Below, one piece after another: positions 24,214 through 32,031 of a stretch of 44,700 bases of DNA; position 1 is the first letter of the stretch; every line of letters begins with the position of its first letter. Below the pieces are notes generated by a model. It ran no database searches. It worked only from the letters and a program-made list of their open reading frames with translations, and was not told the DNA's origin. The stretch comes from DATFYM01 sp035315065 (lineage in GTDB: Bacteria > Acidobacteriota > Terriglobia > UBA7540): the NCBI GenBank assembly GCA_035315065.1, contig DATFYM010000101.1, forward strand, positions 1 to 44,700, given 5' to 3'. Position numbers and translations under genes: made by a program.

Positions 24214-24702
24214 CTAACTCCCGCGCTGCGCCTTCGCTGCCATCCTCTCGAACGCGGCGCGGCCGCGCTTCGCGATCTCCTCGCCACTCAGATCTTCCTT
24301 GTGAGTCGCGATGGACCACTTATGGCCGAATGGATCGCTAAGGTGGCCGTAGCGGTCGCCCCAGAACATATCCATCACGGGCATGACGACCGTGCCGCCG
24401 GCCGCTACGGCTTGATTGAAGAGCTTGTCCACATCTTCGACGTAGATGTGGATCGTCACTGGCGAGCCCCCCAGCGACTGCGGGGATTTTGCTCCCATGT
24501 CCGGGAATTCCTCATTCAAGAGCAGGATCGAATCGCCGATCTTGAGGTCGGCGTTCATGATCTTGCCGTCCGGAGCGTAGTGGATGCCGCGCACTTCCGC
24601 GCCAAAAGCCTGCTTGTAAAACTCGATGGCGCGTGGGGCATCCTTCACGGTGAGATAAGGGGTCAGGGTGTGGAACCCTTCCGGGATTGGTTTCGCTGCC
24701 AT
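24214..24702 (-). CDS. PhnB-like VOC-superfamily protein
   Basis: Glyoxalase/bleomycin-resistance-fold protein of 162 aa of the PhnB type. Characteristic segments are FHTLTPYLTVKDAPRAIEFY, FGAEVRG, IMNADLKIGDSILLLNEE, HIYVEDVDKLFNQAVAAGG and the closing WGDRYGHLSDPFGHKWSIAT. Members are mostly of unknown substrate; some are metal-dependent dioxygenase or isomerase relatives. The start has an excellent AGGAGGAG ribosome site. The C-terminal 25 residues are a basic helical extension. The gene reads away from the kinase group and is followed by a heptamer repeat. Confidence 0.85.
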   Translation of the reverse strand: MAAKPIPEGFHTLTPYLTVKDAPRAIEFYKQAFGAEVRGIHYAPDGKIMNADLKIGDSILLLNEEFPDMGAKSPQSLGGSPVTIHIYVEDVDKLFNQAVAAGGTVVMPVMDMFWGDRYGHLSDPFGHKWSIATHKEDLSGEEIAKRGRAAFERMAAKAQRGS

Positions 24703-24720
24703 GGTCGTCTCCTCCTGGAG

Positions 24721-24829
24721 TTCTCAGTTTTCAGTAATCAGTTCTCAGTTCCTCAGATCTTTTGCCCTTACCTCCAAGACGGAGCAGCAAGAAAACTGAG
24801 AACTGAAAACTGAGAACTGATCACTGATT
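24721..24829. repeat. Paired heptamer arrays, inverted (CTCAGTT / GAACTGA)
   Basis: Four to five units of CTCAGTT/TTCAGTA/ATCAGTT (24723-24755) and five of AAACTGA/GAACTGA/TCACTGA (24793-24828), separated by a 37-bp core. The right array ends at the stop codon of the TldE gene. The arms are reverse complements and could fold into a hairpin of roughly 30 bp. Confidence 0.85.
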
Positions 24830-24832
24830 GCT

Positions 24833-26167
24833 CTAAAACTTCGTCGTCGACGTCAGGTTGAACTCGCTGACCTTCATCGCCGGGATCACCATCTCAAATG
24901 TCTCTTCTCCCGCCGTGCGCTGCGGCGGAGACATCATTTCCACGTGCTTGAGCATTTCTATGATGCTCTGATTGAAGCGGAAGTTTCTGACGCCGTAACG
25001 CAGCTTTCCGCCCTCGATCCAAAACGTCCCATCACGCGTCATGCCGGTGAGGATCTTCTGAAACGGATCGACCTCGCGGATGTACCACACCCGCGTCACC
25101 AGCAGGCCGCGCTCGGTGGAGCGCACCATCTCCTCCACGCTCGACCGGCCGCCCTCCATCACGATGTTCATGGGCGCTTCGCCGATCTCGTTGGGCAGCG
25201 GAAAGCCGTGGCCCGTGGCGGTGGCGCCGGTTTTCTGCGCCGTCTGGCGGGCGTAGACCAGGTTCTTCACCACCCCGCGCTCCACCAAGTCGACGCGGTG
25301 GCGCGGCACGCCCTCACCATCGAACGGGGCCCCGCCCTGCACGGGATGAAACACATCGTCGTGGATGTTGATGTTCTCACCCAACAGCGGCTGGCCCACG
25401 CGGCCCGTGAGGCAACTTCGCTGCTCGTGAACCGCCAGGCCGCTAAAATCCATCACCAGGAAGCCGAGCAGGTCGAGGACCGCCGCCGGCTCCAAAATCA
25501 CCGTGTATTTCCCGGGCGGAACCTCGCGCGGCGCGCGGCTTTCGAGCGCCTTGCGCACGGCCCGATCGGCCAGCGCTTGGGGATCCAACTCCTGCCAGTT
25601 GTGCCCGGTGTCCTTGGCCCACCCGGAGCTCGATTTACCCAGCATGGTAACGGAAAACTCGGTGACGCTCTCCTCGTGAAAAGCGCGCACGCCGCGCGAG
25701 TTGAAGAGTGCGCCGATGTTGGCGCCGCTCGAATAGACCCCGGCCGCCGTGAGGTGGTCCTTTTCCGCCCGCGCGATCACCTTGCGGATGGTCTCGGCCC
25801 GCGCCTTCGGGCTCAGCTCCAGGGTCGCGGGATAGAAACGATCGACGGCGCGGTAGGTCTGCGGCCCCAGCATGGGAAGCAGTTCCGGGTCGGGCGGCTG
25901 CAAGCGGGCCAGCGCCAGCGCGCTCTCGCACACCTGGCGAATGGAATCCTCGTCGAGCTTGTTGGTGCTGGCGCGGGCGGTGCGCTGCTCCACCACGGCA
26001 CGCACAGAAAGGTATGCGCCTTCCTCCGCCACATTCTGGTGAATGACGTTGTTGGCGAAGCGGGTGAGCGAGTAGGACGTCCAGCCCATCATGGCCTCGG
26101 TCTGGTCGGCCGTGGACCACTTCAAAACCTTGTCGAAAATCTCTTGGGTGCGTTCGCGTGTCAGCAT
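24833..26167 (-). CDS. TldE/PmbA-family protein, non-catalytic partner of TldD
   Basis: 444-aa member of the TldD/PmbA family. TldE lacks the zinc-protease motif and forms the heterodimer that holds substrate peptides for TldD; known roles are microcin B17 maturation and CcdA degradation. Here the family pattern is seen in LTRFANNVIHQNVAEEGAYL, VYSSGANIGALFNSRGV, GKYTVILEPAAVLDLLGFL, GVPRHRVDLVERGVVKNLVY and the C-terminal FWIEGGKLRYGVRNFRFN. No HExxxH motif is present, as expected. The start codon lies against a heptamer repeat and has no obvious ribosome site. The TldD gene is 780 bp upstream on the same strand with one small gene and one remnant between. Confidence 0.9.
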   Translation of the reverse strand: MLTRERTQEIFDKVLKWSTADQTEAMMGWTSYSLTRFANNVIHQNVAEEGAYLSVRAVVEQRTARASTNKLDEDSIRQVCESALALARLQPPDPELLPMLGPQTYRAVDRFYPATLELSPKARAETIRKVIARAEKDHLTAAGVYSSGANIGALFNSRGVRAFHEESVTEFSVTMLGKSSSGWAKDTGHNWQELDPQALADRAVRKALESRAPREVPPGKYTVILEPAAVLDLLGFLVMDFSGLAVHEQRSCLTGRVGQPLLGENINIHDDVFHPVQGGAPFDGEGVPRHRVDLVERGVVKNLVYARQTAQKTGATATGHGFPLPNEIGEAPMNIVMEGGRSSVEEMVRSTERGLLVTRVWYIREVDPFQKILTGMTRDGTFWIEGGKLRYGVRNFRFNQSIIEMLKHVEMMSPPQRTAGEETFEMVIPAMKVSEFNLTSTTKF

Positions 26168-26169
26168 CG

Positions 26170-26209
26170 GTTGTCAGTTGTCAGTGGTCAGTTGTCAGTT
26201 CTCAGTTTT
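26170..26209. repeat. Heptamer tandem repeat (TTGTCAG type)
   Basis: Five units TTGTCAG, TTGTCAG, TGGTCAG, TTGTCAG, TTCTCAG directly upstream of the TldE start codon. Confidence 0.8.
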
Positions 26210-26258
26210 CCATTGGTTCTCAGTGATCGGTTGCCTGCCCCAATTATCTTGAGGTCGT

Positions 26259-26594
26259 TTAGCCACGAGGATTCCTCTTTCCGCGTCCGTCGGTCGGGCC
26301 CTGGCCGCGCAGCCACTCATCAAAGCGGGTGACCATCTGCTCGAGCCGCTCGATCTGTTGTGCGTGGCTACGCACCAGGCGTGTGATTTCGATCTGGAAT
26401 CCCGTTGAGGATTTCACAAATGCTGTGACTGCAGCGGCCAGCCTGTCCAACCGCTGGTCAGTCGCTTTGCTTTGGGCCATGAGCTTGTTGATCTGTTCGT
26501 CGGTTATGGTTGCCCGGGCGACCAACTTGGCCAACTGCTTATCGGTCTGCACCACGATGATTTCCACGCGGCTAAGGCGTTGCTCGCTAGTCAT
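26259..26594 (-). CDS. Small coiled-coil protein, 111 aa
   Basis: Almost wholly helical with heptad spacing: RLSRVEIIVVQTDKQLAKLV, INKLMAQSKATDQRLDRLAA, HAQQIERLEQMVTRFDEWL, then a basic tail GRGKRNPRG. No membrane segment. Short coiled-coil proteins of this kind are common and uncharacterised in Acidobacteriota. The start follows GGGAAG by a few bases. A truncated relative with the same tail lies directly upstream (26727-26861), so the gene has been partly duplicated. It lies between tldE and tldD, but nothing ties it to their function. Confidence 0.65.
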   Translation of the reverse strand: MTSEQRLSRVEIIVVQTDKQLAKLVARATITDEQINKLMAQSKATDQRLDRLAAAVTAFVKSSTGFQIEITRLVRSHAQQIERLEQMVTRFDEWLRGQGPTDGRGKRNPRG

Positions 26595-26726
26595 GCGGCT
26601 TCCCGTTTCTCCTGCATAGCGCAGGCGGAGGGATGCGGCTGGGCCGCAGCCGACCGTTTGGAGGACCCCGAAGCGGCGGGTGAGGGCGGGGCCATAGGCG
26701 TTACTGCATCTAGGAAGAAGTTGTAC

Positions 26727-26861
26727 TTAGCCACGGGGATTCCTTTTTTCTCGTCCATTGGTCGGGCCTTGGCCGCGCCTCCACTCCTCATGCGCATTGA
26801 GCATACGAGTTACCTCGTTGTGGAACTCGGTAGCGAACTTGATAAACACTCGCCGCCAGCC
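26727..26861 (-). pseudogene. Truncated copy of the coiled-coil gene
   Basis: Reads FHNEVTRMLNAHEEWRRGQG followed by PTNGREKRNPRG, matching the intact copy's FQIEITRLV plus DEWLRGQG, PTDGRGKRNPRG with an internal deletion. The frame upstream dissolves into a heptamer repeat. No proper N-terminus or start site. Confidence 0.65.
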
Positions 26862-26869
26862 TGAGTTGA

Positions 26870-26912
26870 TTTTTGCCTTTTGCCCTTTGCCTTTTGATTT
26901 GCCTTTGCCTTC
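26870..26912. repeat. Heptamer tandem repeat (CTTTTGC type)
   Basis: Units TTTTTGC, CTTTTGC, CCTTTGC, CTTTTGA, then TTTGCC variants, between the coiled-coil remnant and the TldD stop codon. Confidence 0.7.
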
Positions 26913-26948
26913 CCAGCACAAGGAGCCATCCCCTCGTCGTAAGCCCGC

Positions 26949-28406
26949 CTAGCTGGAATATGCGACTCCCACCTTTACGTTGCGGAACCGCGCCGGCGAG
27001 GCGCCGTGCCCCGTGCCCATGGTTTGCATCGGCTGACCCTTGCCACAATTCGGCGTACCCCACAACGTCCACTCGCCAAGGCCGCAGATGGCATCGCACG
27101 AATTCCAGAAATCGGTGGTGATGCCGCCGTAGCTGGGGTTCTTCAGCATCCGGACCTTTTTGCCGCCCTTGATCTCCCAGCCGATCTCGGTGCCGAATTG
27201 GAAGTTATAGCGCCGGTCGTCGATCGACCAGCTCCGGTTGGTCTCAAAATAGATTCCATCGTCGGTGTCGGCGATCAGGTCGGCCAGGTTCCACGTCCCC
27301 GGCAGCAGGCTGACGTTGGTCATGCGGATGAGCGGAATGCGATTCCAGCTCTCCGCCCGCATGGTGCCGTTGGAGCGCTGCTCGCCGATGGCGGGCGCTG
27401 TCTCCCGCGAGGTCAAGTAGCCTACAAAGAGCCCGTCTTTGATGATCGGAGTGTTATGCGCCGGCACGCCTTCGTCGTCGTAGGCGAAGGTGCCGAGGCC
27501 CGGTCCGTGGCCAGGAGTGGCGTCGGCCACGATGTTGACGATCTCCGAGGCGTACTTCAGCTTGCGCAGCTTCTCCAGGGTAAGGAAACTCATGCCGGCA
27601 AAGTTGGCTTCCGCGCCCAGCACACGGTCGAGTTCGATGGGATGCCCCACCGACTCGTGCACCTGGAGGCCAAGCTGCGACGCCCCCAAAATGACGTCGC
27701 GCGTGCCTTGCGGGCACTGGTCGGCCCGGAGAAGGGCGACGGCTTCTTCGGCGACGCGCCCCGCGTGGCCGGGCAGATCGATCTCCTCCACCAGTTCGTA
27801 GCCGCGCAACTGGTGCTGCCCGCCGAACGAGTTGGGGTAAGAGCGGCGCTGGATTTCGTTGTTGGCGAACGCCGTGGCCACCAGGCCGGCGCCGGTCTGC
27901 GTCTTGATCTGATAGATGTCGGAACCCAGGCTGGAGAGAAAGAGCTGCTCGATGCGCCGGAAATCCAGCACTGTCTCGCTCAGGGTGACGCCCTTCACCT
28001 TGCGCATCTCCGCGTCTGCCTTGAGCAACAGGTCGAGGCAGGTGGAAACCGGCACGGCAAAGGGATCGATCTCGCACCCCGGCTCCCAGCGGTCGACAAT
28101 CCTCTCCTCCGGCGCCAGGTTCACGTCGCTTTTTTTGGCCAGCGCGCTGGCACGTGCGATCTCCACCGCCAGCGTCGCCGTTCGATCCACCGACTCCCGG
28201 GCGAGGTCGTCGGTGGAGGCAAAGCCCCAGGCGCCGTCAGCGATCACGCGTACTCCCAAGCCGAGCGAGTCCGATTCCCGCACCTGCGAGGTTTGGCCGT
28301 TCTTGGTGGTGAGGTAACGCTGCCGGATCTCCATCATGCGCACGTCGGCATACTCGGCCCCACGTGCCAGCGCCGTATCCAGCGCCCGTTGTCCAACATC
28401 CTTCAT
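26949..28406 (-). CDS. tldD: TldD-family metalloprotease
   Basis: Catalytic partner of TldE, 485 aa. The zinc site is HESVGH (His250, Glu251, His255), the HExxxH motif special to this family, followed by PIELDRVLGAEANFAG. Other family segments are LTTKNGQTSQVRESDSLGLG, AGLVATAFANNEIQRRSYPN, GLGTFAYDDEGVPAHNTPII and the C-terminal IGWEIKGGKKVRMLKNPSYG. The ATG at 28406 has AAAGGAAA 8 bases upstream. With TldE it forms a protease of unfolded peptides and is often linked to peptide natural-product maturation; no precursor peptide gene is evident here. Confidence 0.93.
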   Translation of the reverse strand: MKDVGQRALDTALARGAEYADVRMMEIRQRYLTTKNGQTSQVRESDSLGLGVRVIADGAWGFASTDDLARESVDRTATLAVEIARASALAKKSDVNLAPEERIVDRWEPGCEIDPFAVPVSTCLDLLLKADAEMRKVKGVTLSETVLDFRRIEQLFLSSLGSDIYQIKTQTGAGLVATAFANNEIQRRSYPNSFGGQHQLRGYELVEEIDLPGHAGRVAEEAVALLRADQCPQGTRDVILGASQLGLQVHESVGHPIELDRVLGAEANFAGMSFLTLEKLRKLKYASEIVNIVADATPGHGPGLGTFAYDDEGVPAHNTPIIKDGLFVGYLTSRETAPAIGEQRSNGTMRAESWNRIPLIRMTNVSLLPGTWNLADLIADTDDGIYFETNRSWSIDDRRYNFQFGTEIGWEIKGGKKVRMLKNPSYGGITTDFWNSCDAICGLGEWTLWGTPNCGKGQPMQTMGTGHGASPARFRNVKVGVAYSS

Positions 28407-28559
28407 CTTTGAGTTTCCTTTTCGCTTGCGACGGCAACTCGCTCATGAGGGTCTGCCATTACCGCCCTGATCGCGAAGCCATAGAACCCGAGGACGTCGC
28501 GCCGTGTCCGTTCGTACCTTCAGCCTTCTGCCCCCCTCGACTGACTTCCCCCTAACCCC

Positions 28560-28724
28560 CATATTTTTCAATCATATGGTGGATTTCTAGTTAAGTCATT
28601 TGCTTTCAATAACATCATGGCTTTTTGGGTTCGTACCGAAAACCCAAGCCAAGATCTTCATTAATATCAACACAATTTGGGTTCGGTCCGAAAAAATCAA
28701 CGATCTTCGGTAGCCCGCTAAACT
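28560..28724. promoter_or_regulatory. AT-rich intergenic island with twin palindromic boxes
   Basis: Between TldD and the first Uma2 gene. It holds TTTGGGTTCGTACCGAAAAC (28624-28643, inside a larger inverted repeat TTGGGTT...AACCCAA to 28647) and a second TTTGGGTTCGGTCCGAAAAA at 28676-28695, 52 bp apart. These look like operator sites, upstream of tldD or downstream of Uma2. No gene is seen here. Confidence 0.4.
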
Positions 28725-29339
28725 CTACTCAGGCTCCCAAATCTCCTTAAGGTCCAGAACAAACCCAAGCAACTCAGGATCGCCGGAAACCGACTCAGGA
28801 TGGTTCAAGACCTCGACAGCCCTACCGTGACGATAGACGAGCACCTGCCGCGTATCCGGGTCGAGCAACCAGCCGAGCCGCGCCCCGTTCTCGATGTACT
28901 CCGCCATCTTGTTCTTTAGGTCCTCTAGGAGGTGCGTCGGCGACCCGAGCTCGATCACAAAGTCCGGGCAAAGGGGAAGAAACTTTTCTCGCTCCTCCTT
29001 CGAGAAGCGCTTAAGCCTTGACTTCAGGAGCCACGAAGCATCCGGACTCCGCACCGCGCGATTGGATAGCATGTAGCCGGCGGAGCACCCTAAAACGACA
29101 CCCGTCCCGTCGCGCTCGCCCCACAGAGCTAGCTGCGTTGTGATTTTGGCACTGCGTTGACCTGTCAGGGACCCCGAGGGTGGATTGATCAGAATGTCTC
29201 CTTCGGCGGTACGCTCAATTTGCATCTCGCGGTTAAGCCCACAAAAGTAGAAAAACTGGTCATCGTTCATCTCGACGACGGACGCCGGCATTTTCACCGG
29301 CAGAGGTAGCGTCTCGACGCCCTCCAGAAGAATGGTCAT
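28725..29339 (-). CDS. Uma2-family (DUF820) restriction-endonuclease-fold protein 1
   Basis: Protein of 204 aa with the PD-(D/E)xK nuclease core of the Uma2 family (PF05685). The active-site pattern is visible as Asp100 (RSPDASWL), Asp126 and Glu130 (PDFVIELGSP) and Lys144 (LKNKMAEY), then GARLGWLLDPDTRQVLVYR. The N-terminal MNDDQFFYFCGLNREMQIE is shared with the neighbour. Biological function of Uma2 proteins is unsettled. An extended -10 box lies 9 bp from the ATG, so the mRNA is probably leaderless. It is a clear paralogue of the gene at 29506-30120 and of a fragment near 32000. Confidence 0.88.
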   Translation of the reverse strand: MTILLEGVETLPLPVKMPASVVEMNDDQFFYFCGLNREMQIERTAEGDILINPPSGSLTGQRSAKITTQLALWGERDGTGVVLGCSAGYMLSNRAVRSPDASWLLKSRLKRFSKEEREKFLPLCPDFVIELGSPTHLLEDLKNKMAEYIENGARLGWLLDPDTRQVLVYRHGRAVEVLNHPESVSGDPELLGFVLDLKEIWEPE

Positions 29340-29348
29340 CGTGACCTC

Positions 29349-29356
29349 ATTATAGC
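29349..29356 (-). promoter_or_regulatory. Extended -10 promoter of Uma2 gene 1, leaderless type
   Basis: TGCTATAAT with TATAAT at 29349-29354 and the ATG at 29339: only nine bases between box and start codon, placing +1 at or within about 3 bases of the ATG. The same arrangement recurs at 30130-30135. Confidence 0.7.
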
Positions 29357-29505
29357 ATCGAGACGGCAGAGCGTCCCGGTTGCAGGGGCTGGGGCTAAGT
29401 GTGCCCTATTCCGAGTCCCACGCTGAGTCCCCCGAAGAGTGTAGAGCAACCCGACCCCTACAGGCCGCTTTCATCATCCGAGGTTGAGCGCCAAGCGCGG
29501 ACGGG

Positions 29506-30120
29506 CTACTCGGGCTCCCAGATTCCCTTGAGATCCAGAACAAACCCCGGCAGCTCTGGTTCGCCGGAGACCGATTCCGGACGGTCGAGCGCCTCGGCAG
29601 CCCTGCCAGGACGGTAGACGAACACCTGGCATGCGTCGGGATCGATCAGCCAGCCTAGCCGCGCCCCGTTGGCGATGTACTCCGCCATCTTGTTCTTTAA
29701 GCGTGCGAGGCGGTCTGACGGCGACTTGAGCTCGATCACAAAGTCCGGGCAAAGGGGAAGGAACTTCCTTCGCACTTCCCTCGAGAAACCCTTCAGCCTT
29801 GACTTCAGGACCCATGACGCATCCGGACTCCTTACGGCGTGATCAGGCAGCGTGAAGCCGGCACTGGAGCCGAAGACGACTCCCCTCCGGTCGCGCTTGG
29901 CCCACATGGCGAGTTGAACGGCGACCTCGATTTCGCTTTGACTCGACTCCGACCCCGCAGGCGCCATAATGAGTACGTCCCCCTCTGCGGTGCGCTCAAT
30001 TTGCAGCTCGCGGTTAACCTGGCAGAAATCGAAGAACTGCTCGTCGTTCATCTCGACGACAGACGAAGGCATCTTTACTACCAGAGGTGCCGTTTCGACG
30101 CTCTCCAACACGGTGGTCAT
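29506..30120 (-). CDS. Uma2-family (DUF820) restriction-endonuclease-fold protein 2
   Basis: Paralogue of the preceding Uma2 protein, also 204 aa and collinear with it over its whole length. The nuclease core is kept: RSPDASWVLKSRLK, PDFVIELKSP, RLKNKMAEYIANGARLGWLI, DPDACQVFVYR. Differences cluster in the region GSESSQSEIEVAVQLAMWAK. It has its own TGTTATAAT promoter 9 bp from the ATG, so the two genes are independent transcription units in spite of being only 166 bp apart. Family sure; role unknown. Confidence 0.88.
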   Translation of the reverse strand: MTTVLESVETAPLVVKMPSSVVEMNDEQFFDFCQVNRELQIERTAEGDVLIMAPAGSESSQSEIEVAVQLAMWAKRDRRGVVFGSSAGFTLPDHAVRSPDASWVLKSRLKGFSREVRRKFLPLCPDFVIELKSPSDRLARLKNKMAEYIANGARLGWLIDPDACQVFVYRPGRAAEALDRPESVSGEPELPGFVLDLKGIWEPE

Positions 30121-30129
30121 CGTGAGCTC

Positions 30130-30138
30130 ATTATAACA
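30130..30138 (-). promoter_or_regulatory. Extended -10 promoter of Uma2 gene 2, leaderless type
   Basis: TGTTATAAT, with TATAAT at 30130-30135 and the start codon at 30120. Same spacing as for the first Uma2 gene. Confidence 0.7.
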
Positions 30139-30260
30139 TCCGAACTATGGCGCGTCCGCAATGGGGATCGTGGACGGCGCTTACAACCCCGGTTCGCATG
30201 GTCTAGCCTCGTTTCACTTTCGATTACTCAGCGTCATAAGTCGATGCCGAAACCTCCAAG

Positions 30261-30353
30261 CATGTCATTCTGAGCGCAGCGAAGAATCTCTCTTCAATTG
30301 AGCCGAACCGGAAAAACCCAAGAGAGATTCTCCGCTGCGCTCAGAATGACATG
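30261..30353. repeat. Long inverted repeat, GTCATTCTGAGCGCAGCGAA type
   Basis: Left arm 30261-30294 (CATGTCATTCTGAGCGCAGC...) and right arm 30320-30353 are reverse complements over 34 bp with one or two mismatches, with a 25-bp loop. It is non-coding and lies between Uma2 gene 2 and the end of the radical SAM gene. The GTCATTCTGAGCG word is a recurrent intergenic repeat in many bacterial genomes; a REP/MITE-like element is the likely nature. Confidence 0.85.
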
Positions 30354-30483
30354 CGAACTGACTTCTGACGCCATGTTATAGCTTGCCGAAAGCAACCAGC
30401 CGATGGGAACACCACAGCGGTGTGTTGCGGTTTCGGGAAACTTCCCTCTGATTTCCCGTACCGCTTCTCCGCCGCGCACGCGG

Positions 30484-31719
30484 TCAGTGGCGTGGACCAT
30501 GACTTTCGTCGTCCTTGCTCCTAGCCGCCTCCGGGTTACGCGGTTCATAAACGCAGAAAGGCTCCTCGTCGAGAAAGTCTCCCGTAGCGGCGAACGCCCG
30601 GGCGCGGCAACCCATGCAAATATTACGAAACTCGCAGTAACCGCACTTCCCCTTCAAATTGCCGGTGTCGCGGAGCTGCTGAAACACCGGGGCGTTTTCC
30701 CAGATCTCCGCCAAACTCTGCTGATTGAGGTTCCCTGCCAGAACCGGGAGGTAGCCGCAAGGGTAAACTTCGCCCAGATTAGAAATGAACGCCACGCCCG
30801 TGCCGGCCAAACAGCCCTTAGTCATCGCCTGCATGCTATCAGGATGGCTGGCGGGATGGCCCGGATGTCCCGCCACGGTAGGTCGGGCGTGCGGGTGAAG
30901 GCCGATTCCGGTCGAGCCGGGCATGGTCATTTCCGTGGGGCCGATCTCCTGCCCGTTGCCGGCATAGGTGGGCGCCGCCAGCGAGGCAGCGCGCCTCTCT
31001 GCCGCGCGGCGTTGGCGTGCGACGCGGAAGTAGTGAGGCGCGCAAGTGGCTTTCAACTCGATGCCGCCTTCCTGCGCGCGGTCGTAAAACCAATTCAAGA
31101 TCCTCTCGTACTCGTCGGCCGGGACCATCTGCTCTTCGGCAATGTCCACGCCGCAACCCACCGGAACCAGGAGGAAGGTGTGAAGGGCGTCGGCACCAAT
31201 CCGGCGCGACATTTCCAACACATCGGGAAGTTGGTGGGCGTTGTGACGCGCGATCGTCATGTTGATTTGCACGGACATGCCGAGCTCTTTCAAATTTCGC
31301 AAGCCGCGCAGGGCCTGGTCAAATGCTCCCGGGATGCCTCGAAAGGCATCGTGGGTGGCAGCGTCCGCTCCATCTAGACTGATAGAGACGCGGCGCACGC
31401 CGGAATCCACGATCTTGCGAGCAACTGCCTGGTCAACCAGTGTCCCATTAGTGGCCAAGGCCACGCGCAATCCGCAATTGCGCGCATAGCTGGCCAATTC
31501 AAAAATGTCGTCACGAAACAACGGTTCGCCGCCGCTTAAAACCAGTATTGGTGAAGATAATTGAGCGACTTGCTTGATGATGTCCAGGGCTTTGGCGGTA
31601 GGTAGGTCATCAGGGGATGAGAGTTCCGTAGCAGTGGCGCGACAATGAATGCAACGCAGGTTGCACCCCTTGGTCACCTCCCAAAAAATGAGTCGCGGTT
31701 TGTCAGTCGTGGTTTTCAT
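30484..31719 (-). CDS. Radical SAM protein with SPASM domain, AhbD/NirJ-like
   Basis: S-adenosylmethionine radical enzyme of 411 aa. The 4Fe-4S site is Cys19, Cys23, Cys26 (TKGCNLRCIHC), followed by LSGGEPLFRDD, RVALATNGTLVD and RRVSISLDGADAATHDAFRG. The C-terminal SPASM part has further cysteines (EVYPCGYLP, GKCGYCEFRNICMGCRARA). The pattern resembles AhbD/NirJ-type haem-synthesis enzymes and related cofactor or peptide-modifying enzymes; which reaction it does cannot be decided. Residues about 245-305 form a low-complexity insert rich in Ala, His, Pro and Gly (HPHARPTVAGHPGHPASHP). No precursor peptide or haem gene adjoins it. Confidence 0.85.
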   Translation of the reverse strand: MKTTTDKPRLIFWEVTKGCNLRCIHCRATATELSSPDDLPTAKALDIIKQVAQLSSPILVLSGGEPLFRDDIFELASYARNCGLRVALATNGTLVDQAVARKIVDSGVRRVSISLDGADAATHDAFRGIPGAFDQALRGLRNLKELGMSVQINMTIARHNAHQLPDVLEMSRRIGADALHTFLLVPVGCGVDIAEEQMVPADEYERILNWFYDRAQEGGIELKATCAPHYFRVARQRRAAERRAASLAAPTYAGNGQEIGPTEMTMPGSTGIGLHPHARPTVAGHPGHPASHPDSMQAMTKGCLAGTGVAFISNLGEVYPCGYLPVLAGNLNQQSLAEIWENAPVFQQLRDTGNLKGKCGYCEFRNICMGCRARAFAATGDFLDEEPFCVYEPRNPEAARSKDDESHGPRH

Positions 31720-31765
31720 AAGAAGATCACAACCCAGACCGTCAAGTTGGCTGTTTCATGCAGCC

Positions 31766-31781
31766 TGCTCTTGCAAGAGCA
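31766..31781. promoter_or_regulatory. Perfect 16-bp palindrome upstream of the radical SAM gene
   Basis: TGCTCTTGCAAGAGCA, 47 bp upstream of the radical SAM start codon; a candidate dimeric-regulator operator. Confidence 0.35.
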
Positions 31782-31920
31782 CGTCGGCTCCCGTTACCCC
31801 GACTCAGTCACTTCATCGCTACTCTTCATGCTCGTTAAGCGACACGCGAGCCCGACCAAGAGGTCGTCACAAAGTTCTCTCGCCCGAACCCGTAGGTTTC
31901 CCCCGGGCTTGTTTCCAGCA

Positions 31921-32011
31921 ACAGAACTGGTCGTCGTTCATCTCGACTACAGACGATGGCAATTTTCACCACCAGGGGTTCGGTCTCGACGCTTTCCAAT
32001 ACAGTCGTCAT
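31921..32011 (-). pseudogene. 5' fragment of a third Uma2 gene
   Basis: Begins MTTVLESVETEPLVVK, like Uma2 gene 2, then after a one-base frameshift continues PSSVVEMNDDQF and ends. Only about 30 codons remain. Its promoter box survives at 32032-32037. Confidence 0.8.
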
Positions 32012-32031
32012 CGTGACCTCAATTTACCTCA

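Noticed and set aside
24944..26332. Long plus-strand open frames antisense to tldE and tldD (also 27006-28412)
   Set aside because: Both mirror highly conserved genes on the minus strand and have no recognisable domain.
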